NCBI RefSeq assembly: GCF_900100435.1
Contig: NZ_FNEX01000009.1
Span: 186,001 to 250,000 of the forward strand
Source of the DNA: Pedobacter sp. ok626
GTDB taxonomy: Bacteria; Bacteroidota; Bacteroidia; Sphingobacteriales; Sphingobacteriaceae
DNA: 64,000 nt
Reading direction: 5' to 3'
Position numbers and translations under genes: made by a program. Shown here piece after piece: positions 37,388 to 45,439 of this stretch; position 1 is the first letter of the stretch; each line of letters begins with the position of its first letter. The notes below the pieces were generated by a model. That model worked only from the letters and a program-made list of their open reading frames with translations. It made no database searches and was not told the DNA's origin.

Positions 37388-37641
37388 CCGTGATGTAAAG
37401 CAATGATGTAGACTAGTCTCATTGGTGGGCGGGTTCGGCATATGTTATAGGGCTTCATACCATTTAAAATCAACAATTAAGCCTCGATAAATCGAGGCTT
37501 AATTGTATAGATGAATTATTTGAAGATTAGCAAACTTTCCCAAAAGTACCCACTACACGTTACGGCTTATCGGCTGCGCCCGATTTAAGAATTTAGCTGA
37601 AACAATGAAGGAAGCTGAACTTCTGACTCTAAAACAAGTAC

Positions 37642-37917
37642 TTACTTCTCCCCTTTTCTCTTTTCTGCACAAATCAAGGATGCGTCTAAAAAATCAACAA
37701 ACTGGCTGTAGAAATTCATCATTGACATGGCTATTTCAGCATCGGTGTATTCAGAAGCATGATGCACCCAACCTTTATATAAATTCCATAAATGCTCTCT
37801 TGTTGTGTGAATTGGGTAGTTTTCAAAGAAGCATTCTATTACCTCTTCTGGCCTCTCCAGCTCTAAGGCTGTTAAACTTGTTGGCTGATAATTCAGCTTT
37901 TTAAAAAGCTCTTCCAT
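37642..37917 (-). CDS. Small conserved-looking hypothetical protein
   Basis: The 91-residue acidic, helical protein (MEELFKKLNYQPTSLTALEL..., LWNLYKGWVHHASEYTDAEIAMSMMNFY) has no signal or membrane segment. I have an impression of similar small proteins in other Bacteroidota mobile regions but cannot name a family. An overlapping plus-strand frame (37605-37904) was rejected for its odd composition. It precedes, on the minus strand, the end of the transcript from the zinc-ribbon gene. Confidence 0.6.
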   Translation of the reverse strand: MEELFKKLNYQPTSLTALELERPEEVIECFFENYPIHTTREHLWNLYKGWVHHASEYTDAEIAMSMMNFYSQFVDFLDASLICAEKRKGEK

Positions 37918-38004
37918 AATGATAAATTTAAAGTAAGTATTGAATAAATGATGAGTTGTAGATTTTATTAGCTTTTAGCTTCTTGATACGACAATGCTTG
38001 CTGT

Positions 38005-38370
38005 TCAAGTTGCGTTATCTTTGATCAATAAATATTCGTCATTGGGTAACCGTAGATAGCCATTATCATAACAAAAGGTACAATTACTGCCCTTATGGTT
38101 GATATAACGATGTGTATGGTAATTGAAATTGAAACCTGAAGCCATCAACTTGCTCCCGCTAACCTTTGTTTCTTTGCTTGGATTTAGGTTTTCGAGGATG
38201 TCCCGGTTTCTTTTTAAGATGAGGTTAACCGATTTGATCATGCCATTGTTTGCTGATTTTACTTCATTGTTGTAGCTACTTCTACAATGATCATCACAGA
38301 ATTTCTTATCAATCCGCCCATATAGGGGGCTGCTGCAATCCAAACACAAACGAGTTATCGGTGAGGTCAT
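38005..38370 (-). CDS. Zinc-ribbon hypothetical protein
   Basis: The 121-residue protein opens with a Cys cluster (RLCLDCSSPLYGRIDKKFCDDHCRSSYNN) that should bind zinc, then a helix (VNLILKRNRDILENLNPS) and a C-terminal part with a further NCTFCYDNGYLRLP motif. The type is widespread and uncharacterised in Bacteroidota. It probably shares a transcript with the 91-residue gene 87 bases downstream. Confidence 0.75.
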   Translation of the reverse strand: MTSPITRLCLDCSSPLYGRIDKKFCDDHCRSSYNNEVKSANNGMIKSVNLILKRNRDILENLNPSKETKVSGSKLMASGFNFNYHTHRYINHKGSNCTFCYDNGYLRLPNDEYLLIKDNAT

Positions 38371-38557
38371 AGCTTCTTACCTAGCTTTTTTAATTCGCGC
38401 AATAAACCTTTAGTATTCATAATAGCATATTCAAAATCAACAATAATAATGTTAAACAGAACAAATGTAATGTATAACATTCAATTTAACAATAGATACC
38501 GTGATCTAATTTATTGAGGACTATATTTAAAATATCAATAGAAAATAAAATTATTTA

Positions 38558-38803
38558 ATGACCAGATTTGGAGAATTTCTAGCTCGTAGACACATCAACA
38601 AAAGTTCCTTATCAAAAAGAACTGGATTAACTACACAACGATTAAATGATCTTAGCCTTAAGTCTAATGCTAGACCAATGGCATTCGAAGTCTACCTAGT
38701 TGCCAAAGCTATTGAGGCAGATTTGAATGAAATTCACTTATTTTTATTTGGTGATTTAGAACTAATAGACACTGCCAAAGAAAAATCTACTGATTCAAAA
38801 TAA
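38558..38803 (+). CDS. XRE-type HTH regulator
   Basis: The 81-residue protein is a Cro/C1-type HTH (FGEFLARRHINKSSLSKRTG, then LTTQRLNDLSLKSNARPMAFEVYLVAKAIEADLNEI). It is divergent from the zinc-ribbon gene. An AT-rich inverted repeat ATATTT-A-AAATAT lies at 38523-38535, 22 bases before the ATG, and could be its own operator. It may control element functions or the defence operon. Confidence 0.8.
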   Translation: MTRFGEFLARRHINKSSLSKRTGLTTQRLNDLSLKSNARPMAFEVYLVAKAIEADLNEIHLFLFGDLELIDTAKEKSTDSK

Positions 38804-39427
38804 AGGCTATTAATAATAATCACTCTTAGCTAAAACCTTCCGTGTACACGGTGGGGTCAGTGCCGGAATGTCCAACTACAGTGATCTCTAAGAAAACAGA
38901 AATAATAAACCAATTTACCGTTTGACTAGGCACAACCTCGCCTCTATAATCGTCCATTTACACTGCGTTATAAGTTAAATGAACACAGTATGTAAAACGC
39001 ATAAACAACTGTTAATAATAATTTTATACAAAAACAAAACCCATATCCCTATCTAAAAAACCATACTAAACGAGTAATATGGGCTAGAAATAATGGCGAT
39101 TTGTTCTTTATAAAACACGAGTGCGAAGTCAATTGTAAAAACGTACACTTTTTACAATTACACGAGTTTATGCAAATATCCTCTTGAAACGTCTTCAACA
39201 TGACATTATTTTCATTTTCACAGCAAAGCAAAATGCTTATAAATAGATAATTATATAATTTACATAAACAAACTATAGACGTATAACAAAAGTATGGGGC
39301 GAGACTTGGACAGTCCCAATAGTGAGACACCTTCCCGTATGTTATAGACAAACGGGAACGTATTGTTGTCTGAATGTTTATTTACAAATGACCTGTAATT
39401 TTTCTCTTTTTTCCGTGTGAAATATAT
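38804..39427. other. 624-base gap without a convincing gene
   Basis: No credible coding sequence is seen. A minus-strand frame at 39049-39351 is Cys-rich and without family likeness, so I leave it out. A 7-bp inverted repeat (TTCCCGT 39332-39338, ACGGGAA 39352-39358) lies 70 bases beyond the end of the DUF4435 gene and could be a weak terminator of the defence operon. The region separates the XRE gene from the operon. Confidence 0.5.
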
Positions 39428-40288
39428 CTAGTTCAAAAACTCGTCGATCTTAGATTTAAGAAAAGACAATGACTTTAAGCTACAATTTTTGCCAACCCTG
39501 TAGTTAAAGTTATCAGAATGTAAGCTTCGTAATTCAAAATTCCTGACAACTATAAATTTGATCAAATTCATTAAATACTTTCCCGGTACATTTACTAATG
39601 TGTTCGTTTTTTTAAAATGCCTTTGTGCAAGAGATACCTGCCTCTCAAAACTCATGCGCGGTCTTTTTAATTTCAAGCCTGCTTTGACCTCTTCATAATA
39701 ATCAGTAATGAATCTATTTTTTACACCGTAGGGTGTTGCCGTTAAATTAAAATCTCTATTTATTTCAATTTTAAAATATTCAATACCCAAACTGAATTTA
39801 TGGATTATGAAACAACATGCAGACAATTTCTGGACAACATCGTGTAAATCCCGCAAACTGGATTCTAAATTGAATTTTAAATTTATTTCTGAATCTTTTA
39901 TCGTCGTTTTTTCTTCCTTTATAAATTCAGCTATCGCATCATGTTCTATTAGATAGTTTTCAATACTGTACCTTTCGAGATAGAATAAATTTGGTAAAAC
40001 CTCAATACTATTTAATAAATGATCAAAGTCCAGATCCACGATATGTATGTCTTTTTTACTATTTACTTTGTCTCTGGCGGACTGCTTTACATACTTTTTT
40101 CCCCCTAAACCAAATACTTTTTCCAGCCGTATTGTAGGGTAAAGTTTCCTGAATAAATTTAAATAAAAGTTTTCCTTGTATTCATCTTCAATGAAAAAAT
40201 TTAAATCATTGAATTGTGTCCATATTAAATCTAAGTTTCCTTTTGCTCTTACTGATCTTGTAGGTATACTATCAATAGCACTTATCAT
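39428..40288 (-). CDS. DUF4435 (TOPRIM) protein, PARIS AriB-like
   Basis: The 286-residue protein has the DUF4435 signature: the TOPRIM glutamate in FFIEDEYKENFY (Glu34), the acidic cluster IVDLDFD (Asp85, Asp87, Asp89) and the hallmark YSIENYL (107-113). A helical C-terminal part follows. In PARIS systems the DUF4435 protein AriB is a TOPRIM nuclease held inactive by the ATPase AriA until a phage trigger releases it. Here the gene overlaps the ATPase gene by four bases (ATGA) and is last in the operon. The family call is firm; the PARIS role is inferred from the pair. Confidence 0.85.
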   Translation of the reverse strand: MISAIDSIPTRSVRAKGNLDLIWTQFNDLNFFIEDEYKENFYLNLFRKLYPTIRLEKVFGLGGKKYVKQSARDKVNSKKDIHIVDLDFDHLLNSIEVLPNLFYLERYSIENYLIEHDAIAEFIKEEKTTIKDSEINLKFNLESSLRDLHDVVQKLSACCFIIHKFSLGIEYFKIEINRDFNLTATPYGVKNRFITDYYEEVKAGLKLKRPRMSFERQVSLAQRHFKKTNTLVNVPGKYLMNLIKFIVVRNFELRSLHSDNFNYRVGKNCSLKSLSFLKSKIDEFLN

Positions 40289-41682
40289 ATGTTATCACCA
40301 TATGGTAGTAAAACAGAACAATTATCTCTATAATCTCCAATGATTTCTGGCGAATGTGTCGCTATTATGAGCTGAGAATTTTTTCTCATCAGCTTATTAA
40401 TAGCATTCAAAAAGTCTTCTTGCCATTTGGGGTGCAGTGACAATTCAGGTTCGTCAATGAGGAATAAATTTTCACGTCTATACTTAATATATGTTAAAAG
40501 AATAAGTATTTGTTTTTCTCCAGATGATAATGAATTCACGTTCATACTCTCTGTAATTATTTGCCCATATTTATCTAAAATATTAAATCTTAGCAGTCCG
40601 GATTCTTTTTCAAAATACAATTGTTTTGATGAGTCTTTAAAAAAAGTGTTGAGAACAGCCATAAATTCATTTAGAGGAGCAATCTCATCTTGCGTTTTCT
40701 GTTCGAATTCGCTAAATGCCGTGATAAGCTCGTTTACCTTTCTAAACTGGCTAACATTTACTAGATATCTCAGATCTATTTTATCGGTCACCCTATTTTG
40801 GATTACATCTTTTAAGTTTTCAAAATAATTACTAATTCTCTGCTCTGGGATGTTATTAAAGTTTTCTGGGTCGCTCCATCTATTCTGTCTCGAATTCCAA
40901 TTATGATTATCTTTTAAAAATTCAATCACTTGATTTCTAAGCTTATCCAATCTCTTAATCGACGGTGTTTGCTGAACCAATAGTTCTTCGAGTTTTTCCT
41001 GGGAATAGACTTCGTTGAACGCAGATAAAACTATTGTTTCATTTAGGGTCCTGTTTAACTTAAGAAGTTCATTCGTATGCTGTGTGAATTTTCCAGATAG
41101 CAATCTACTGACATTCTCAAGCGGAGTGGAAGAGTCTTTTGCAAAGTCATTTCTTGAAATACCTCCAAAATTACCCTCTCGTTGTATACTTACTCCGTGT
41201 CGATCGCTAGTATATAAGGTTCTATCTAAGCCAATTATCACAGGCGAAGGAAGATTCTTTATAAAATTCCATGTAGCATCAGCATTAAAATTAATTTCAT
41301 TGAATAAAGTTTCATTATATATAATTTCCTTATATCTAGACCTTCTGGCCATAGATTTTGGATCAGACTTCAATGAATGTCTAATAGGTTCAAATACTGT
41401 TCGATTATTAAGGTTCAATAATGAAATTTCTAAAATTTCATTTGTTTGCCTACAGATGTATTGGTATTCGCTTTTCTCGTGTATGAAATGAATCTCAATA
41501 GTTTCGAAGGATTCTGTTGACAAGCTCTCTATCGAAAGATTGAACATCCAGTTTATAACATTAAGAGTACTAGTTTTTCCAGAACCGTTTATTCCCACCA
41601 AAATGGCGATGTTAGGTTTTAAATTAATGTGGGTGTCTAAATATCCGTGGAGTTTTCGAATGTCAATTGATGTTATTTTCAT
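40285..41682 (-). CDS. SMC/RecF-like AAA ATPase, PARIS AriA-like
   Basis: The 465-residue ATPase has an ABC-type head: Walker A GINGSGKT at residues 30-37, signature LSSGEKQ, Walker B LFLIDEPELSLHP and the switch ATHSPEII near the C terminus. The middle part is helical, probably a short coiled coil. This is the AAA_15/AAA_21 type found in defence systems such as PARIS (AriA), OLD and retron partners. What points to PARIS is the translationally coupled DUF4435 partner. An OLD/Gabija ATPase would carry its own TOPRIM domain; this one does not. It begins 88 bases after the TIGR04141-like gene on the same strand. Confidence 0.9.
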   Translation of the reverse strand: MKITSIDIRKLHGYLDTHINLKPNIAILVGINGSGKTSTLNVINWMFNLSIESLSTESFETIEIHFIHEKSEYQYICRQTNEILEISLLNLNNRTVFEPIRHSLKSDPKSMARRSRYKEIIYNETLFNEINFNADATWNFIKNLPSPVIIGLDRTLYTSDRHGVSIQREGNFGGISRNDFAKDSSTPLENVSRLLSGKFTQHTNELLKLNRTLNETIVLSAFNEVYSQEKLEELLVQQTPSIKRLDKLRNQVIEFLKDNHNWNSRQNRWSDPENFNNIPEQRISNYFENLKDVIQNRVTDKIDLRYLVNVSQFRKVNELITAFSEFEQKTQDEIAPLNEFMAVLNTFFKDSSKQLYFEKESGLLRFNILDKYGQIITESMNVNSLSSGEKQILILLTYIKYRRENLFLIDEPELSLHPKWQEDFLNAINKLMRKNSQLIIATHSPEIIGDYRDNCSVLLPYGDNI

Positions 41683-41770
41683 ATTACATCAATTATAAAA
41701 ATTAAATATGACATTATTGCTTACTTATCTTAAATACAAATTTATTCATAGCAATACATTTGACTAAAAC

Positions 41771-43552
41771 TTAGGTACGCTTTATCTGATAGGTCAACAT
41801 ATCAAAGTATTGATTCCTCATTTCAGAAGAACAGGTTGTAAGAGAGAAACGTGCAATGTTTGATCGATATTTATTTACATTCCCCTCAATCATTAAATCA
41901 CTTGAGAATTGGGACGCCGTTGCGAAAACATACGTTACTTTTTTTTTATAGAATAAATCTAAAAACTCTAGCTCTGATAGATTATTGATATTTCTTTTGT
42001 TTGATTCTATTTGCTTAAACATTTGCTCAAAATAGGCGTTATTTTTGGAAGCAATAGCCTCCGAAAGTCTTCTCGCGCTAATCAAAATTTGATTTGTCAA
42101 CTCTCGCACTCTTGCTGTAAAACTATGTTTAACATGAATCAAATAAATCTCTGTTGGTAAAATATGCAAGATGTCACAAACTTCAATATTATCTGGAAGT
42201 ATTTTATCCATTACAATGTAATTAGTTTTTCCATTATATTTTAAGTTGTACACTCCTTCATCAATCAAAGCGTTAGTTCCAGATTGCAAATCCCATGGTT
42301 CATATAAAATCCCATTCGGTAATTTAAAATTTTTAAAAATGCTTTCTGTTTGAGTTATAAGAGTTTTAACAAACACATCTTTTACTTTATACCATTTAGA
42401 ATCGATGAAGAATGCGGATTCGGAATTATGAGAAATTTCCGCATTTAGATGATATATAAAACCTGCACTAGTAGTCTGCTTAGTCCCTTGATAGCAATGT
42501 ACTCTAACTCCACGTAAATAAAATAGGATTGCATTCTCATCATCACCGCAGTGTTCATACGCCTTTAAAACAACTGTTTTGTAAATCTCATCTCTATGGA
42601 AAACGGTATCAAATAATATGTGCTTATCATCGATCTTTTCTTTTAATTGATAGGATTCTGCTTCATAAAACGCTTCGATATTATTAGGACTCGCTAAGTC
42701 AAATTCAAAGTTATCCCTTTCATCTCGACTAGTGCCCAACAAAAAAGGTATATGATTAAAAATACGCTTATTGAGTGCTTTCTGGAGTTCGTCGATCTCA
42801 TTTTTATCTCTAACTTGAGTATAAGAACTAAGTAATTCTTTTGCAGGAATTTCCAAAAGATTGTTAAGCTCCTTAATAATCTCGTGTAGAACCTCAAAGT
42901 TTACTTGCTTGTTAATCTTGAAACCGTTACCCACTGTGATATTGAGACGTTCATTGTATTTTCCCAGCAAAAACGTAAAATAGTCGGATGTTGTTGACTC
43001 TGCTAACTTAACATGTAATTCTTTTGGTATTTTCCCGAACTGTAGGTAATTGACCATTTTGTACTGATCTCGAAACTGTTCACTCATGCCTATCCTCTGC
43101 CCAGTGATGCCTCTAGATTTAGTAGATGTAGCTTCGTCTTCTGTCAAATTGATTAAGCGGTCGTAAGTCATCAAACCATAAGAATGATCAATAAAATTTA
43201 CTATAATCCGATATCCCCCACCTCCTACAATTGCGAAAAGTTCATTTTCCGTTTCTACGAATAATATTAATGATAGTTTTGTTTGTTGAAATTTGTTCTT
43301 TCCTTGCTTTATTTCTTCAGGTAAAAAGGTGGCCCATTCCGACTGCTTATCTGCAATCGTATATAAATAAAGATAATAAGTCAAACTATCTCTTTTGTAG
43401 GGTTGGATTTCTAAATCACCTTCGTCTAATTCCCATTCCGCACGGCGATATGCATCACGAATCAAAACTTTAATTATTGCAATAGTAGTTGTTAGTGGTT
43501 TTAAAAGATGATGTTCTCTATCAATCTTAAAAATATTCGGCGTAATTGTCAT
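41771..43552 (-). CDS. TIGR04141/DUF6119-like sporadically distributed protein
   Basis: The 593-residue protein resembles the TIGR04141 (DUF6119) family: an N-terminal region with FAIVGGGGYRIIVNFIDHSYGL, a central RGITGQRIGM segment, and a C-terminal core NYIVMDKILP, IEVCDILHILPTEIYLIHVKH and TARVRELTNQILISARRLSEA. Family members occur patchily, often near restriction and defence genes; no function is established to my knowledge. The acidic/His-Val-Lys core has the look of a nuclease-like sheet, but the standard PD-(D/E)xK residues are not clear. It is the first gene of the three-gene operon and has an inverted repeat just upstream of its start. Confidence 0.65.
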   Translation of the reverse strand: MTITPNIFKIDREHHLLKPLTTTIAIIKVLIRDAYRRAEWELDEGDLEIQPYKRDSLTYYLYLYTIADKQSEWATFLPEEIKQGKNKFQQTKLSLILFVETENELFAIVGGGGYRIIVNFIDHSYGLMTYDRLINLTEDEATSTKSRGITGQRIGMSEQFRDQYKMVNYLQFGKIPKELHVKLAESTTSDYFTFLLGKYNERLNITVGNGFKINKQVNFEVLHEIIKELNNLLEIPAKELLSSYTQVRDKNEIDELQKALNKRIFNHIPFLLGTSRDERDNFEFDLASPNNIEAFYEAESYQLKEKIDDKHILFDTVFHRDEIYKTVVLKAYEHCGDDENAILFYLRGVRVHCYQGTKQTTSAGFIYHLNAEISHNSESAFFIDSKWYKVKDVFVKTLITQTESIFKNFKLPNGILYEPWDLQSGTNALIDEGVYNLKYNGKTNYIVMDKILPDNIEVCDILHILPTEIYLIHVKHSFTARVRELTNQILISARRLSEAIASKNNAYFEQMFKQIESNKRNINNLSELEFLDLFYKKKVTYVFATASQFSSDLMIEGNVNKYRSNIARFSLTTCSSEMRNQYFDMLTYQIKRT

Positions 43553-43558
43553 GAGAGT

Positions 43559-43574
43559 ATATTTCTCGAAATAT
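43559..43574. promoter_or_regulatory. Inverted repeat at the start of the defence operon
   Basis: ATATTTC-TC-GAAATAT is a perfect 7-bp inverted repeat with a 2-base spacer, six bases upstream of the ATG at 43552. It overlaps where a ribosome binding site would be, so it suits a repressor operator. The XRE protein of the element is a candidate binder. Confidence 0.45.
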
Positions 43575-43707
43575 AATCATTTACAATAAATTTTTAATCA
43601 ACTTAGAAACAAGGAATTCAAAGCTTCATAGATAACTAATTTCTATCGTCTGCTGAATGAAGTAAAAATCAGCGACTATTATTAACTCTTAAAGTTCTAT
43701 TTAAAAC

Positions 43708-43726
43708 TGACAGTAATATTGACGGT
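43708..43726. repeat. 19-bp end repeat, right copy (probable integrase arm site)
   Basis: TGACAGTAATATTGACGGT matches the left copy at 34657-34675 in 18 of 19 bases, same orientation. It lies 54 bases inside the right attachment site. Confidence 0.6.
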
Positions 43727-43770
43727 AAAAAGAAAAAACCTTTGTAAGTATCTTACTTACAAAGGTTTTA
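43726..43770 (-). terminator. Element-borne terminator for the restored tRNA-Lys
   Basis: A perfect 16-bp stem (43735-43750 with 43754-43769) and 3-base loop are followed on the minus strand by a run of T (TTTTTTCTTTTT). It starts 12 bases beyond the tRNA 3' end and differs in sequence from the native terminators at 1.29 and 34.46 kb, so it came with the element. Confidence 0.85.
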
Positions 43771-43781
43771 TTTTACTCTGG

Positions 43782-43854
43782 TGATCCCGCTGGGATTCGA
43801 ACCCAGGACCACTACATTAAAAGTGTAATGCTCTACCAGCTGAGCTACGGAATC
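43782..43854 (-). tRNA. tRNA-Lys (anticodon TTT), copy 2
   Basis: Identical in all 73 bases to the tRNA at 1349-1421. Its 3' half lies in the attachment repeat of the element, so the gene was rebuilt on integration. The 5' flank is also conserved between the two copies for about 30 bases (ATTTCCTT.TTTGAAGGAGTGCAAAA). Confidence 0.97.
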
Positions 43855-43875
43855 ATTTCCTTGTTTGAAGGAGTG

Positions 43876-43883
43876 CAAAACTA
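43876..43883 (-). promoter_or_regulatory. -7 element of tRNA-Lys copy 2
   Basis: TAGTTTTG on the minus strand matches TAnnTTTG, 22 bases before the tRNA 5' end as in copy 1. The -33 position carries ATG instead of TTG. Confidence 0.5.
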
Positions 43884-44062
43884 TGAAATTTATTAAGATT
43901 TCATACCTTGACAATGACTTAATTTCAATTAAATTCAATCACACCTTATAATCTGCTGATTTATAGAACAAAAGAACTCAGAATAACAAGCGTTTATAAA
44001 AATCTAATAGACTGATAAGATTTTCTTAAATTTACTCCTTTAAAAACCGGCAATTCTTTTTG

Positions 44063-45361
44063 ATGATCGAATCTATTAGACGGCTACACGCCAAATTGAT
44101 CGGCAGTATTGCTGACACACCGCTCCAAACCAGAATATTTCATGAAGTAAGTGTTATCGCTATGATCGGTCTTCCTCTGGCATTACTGGTAAATGGTTTC
44201 ATAAAGGTACCATTGGTCAATTTAGCACTTTCGGCTACCTGGATTGTGATTGTAGCGATGTACATCAATTCCAGATATTATGGTCGGTTGCAGCTTAGCT
44301 TCATTTTATTTAGTGTCGGCACCAGTGTATTCATGGTATTTAATTACTTCATAAATTCAGGTATACATGGCCCCACATTAATACTTTACCTACTCTCGTT
44401 GGTATTTACATTGGCCGTAATGCCCACTCGTCAGTATGTATTTTGGATGCTGATCAATGTGGGGATTGTTGTTGGATTATTGCTGGTTGAATACTATAAC
44501 ACTGAATTGATCGAAGTCACCTACGCAAAGCGCAGTGATTTATTTGTTGACATGGCAACGACTTACATCTTCGTAGTCGCGTGTATAGGCGTCGTGCTCT
44601 CCTATCTGATCAACAGTTATCAACGGGAAAAGAATAATGCGCTGAAATCTTCCCTGGCTTTAAAAGAAGCTAATGATTCTAAGACAAGGTTATTGTCAAT
44701 TTTGTCTCATGACTTACGTTCTCCCCTCAATTCTATTGCAATTTTCCTGGAGACCCTTAATGAACATGAATTATCGGCAGATGAGCGCCGATTTCTGGAA
44801 AGTAACCTGCTTAACGAGACGAAAAACACACAGGTAATGCTGCACAATTTATTAAACTGGACAAAATCGCAAATGGATGGTGGCATCAGCGTAAACATGG
44901 TGAACTTGAACTTATCCGAAGTTGTATCGACCTGTCTACTTGTACAACATGCGGCAGCGGATATAAAGAATGTTGTAATCCGCGTGAATATTGATCCGGA
45001 AATTGAGCTCAGTGCCGACTTAGACATGCTAAAGTTGGTCATCAGGAACCTGATAAATAATGCAATAAAGTTTACCCTGCCTGGAGGAGAAATTCAGATC
45101 TACAGTTCTTATGATTTCGGCCATGTCAAGCTGCACATAAGGGATAATGGCGTGGGCATTCCAATGGCAAAACAGGACGATCTTTTTAAGATGAATGCAG
45201 CATCGACTTATGGTACCAACAACGAAAAAGGTGTAGGCCTGGGCTTGATCTTATGTAAAGAGTATACCGAGTTGCAGAAAGGCAAAATCAGCTTCAATAG
45301 TGTACCAGGAAATGGAACAACCTTCACATTGGAATTTGCTGCAAAGAGCCCCAACTTTTGA
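44063..45361 (+). CDS. Membrane sensor histidine kinase (orphan)
   Basis: The 432-residue kinase has six membrane helices in residues 25-190, no recognisable ligand domain, a HisKA domain with phospho-acceptor His in LLSILSHDLRSPLNSIAIFL, and a full HATPase domain (LVIRNLINNAIKF, DNGVGIPMAKQDDLF, GVGLGLILCKEY). The ATG at 44063 is used; a TTG one codon upstream also fits. No response regulator is adjacent, so its partner is elsewhere. It lies right beside tRNA-Lys copy 2 and marks the return to host sequence. Confidence 0.9.
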   Translation: MIESIRRLHAKLIGSIADTPLQTRIFHEVSVIAMIGLPLALLVNGFIKVPLVNLALSATWIVIVAMYINSRYYGRLQLSFILFSVGTSVFMVFNYFINSGIHGPTLILYLLSLVFTLAVMPTRQYVFWMLINVGIVVGLLLVEYYNTELIEVTYAKRSDLFVDMATTYIFVVACIGVVLSYLINSYQREKNNALKSSLALKEANDSKTRLLSILSHDLRSPLNSIAIFLETLNEHELSADERRFLESNLLNETKNTQVMLHNLLNWTKSQMDGGISVNMVNLNLSEVVSTCLLVQHAAADIKNVVIRVNIDPEIELSADLDMLKLVIRNLINNAIKFTLPGGEIQIYSSYDFGHVKLHIRDNGVGIPMAKQDDLFKMNAASTYGTNNEKGVGLGLILCKEYTELQKGKISFNSVPGNGTTFTLEFAAKSPNF

Positions 45362-45439
45362 GTGTCAGTCCACTTTCGTTGAGGCTCTTGGTGTGAATTT
45401 GTATAAAGCACTGGACACCCTCTTTTAAAATTTCTAGTC

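Larger units (their letters stand above)
34513..43795. mobile_element. 9.3-kb integrative element in tRNA-Lys carrying a defence operon
   Basis: The element is bounded by a 15-bp direct repeat of the tRNA-Lys 3' end (34513-34527 and 43781-43795). Inside the left end is an intact tyrosine recombinase, followed by a helper-like gene, two HTH genes, two small conserved genes, an XRE gene and a three-gene minus-strand defence-type operon. Matching 19-bp repeats lie near both ends. No relaxase, primase or conjugation gene is present, so it would need help to move between cells. The base composition of the cargo is visibly more AT-rich than the host genes around it. Confidence 0.8.

Noticed and set aside
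37605..37904. 99-residue plus-strand frame opposite the 91-residue gene
   Set aside because: Leu/Ser/Cys-rich without structure; the minus frame has a better start and a credible soluble protein.
39049..39351. 100-residue minus-strand open frame beyond the defence operon
   Set aside because: Very Cys-rich, irregular composition, no signal or family likeness; the gap reads as non-coding.
40285..41682. OLD/Gabija-type interpretation of the ATPase
   Set aside because: Those ATPases carry a TOPRIM domain in the same chain; here TOPRIM is in a separate DUF4435 protein, which fits PARIS better.
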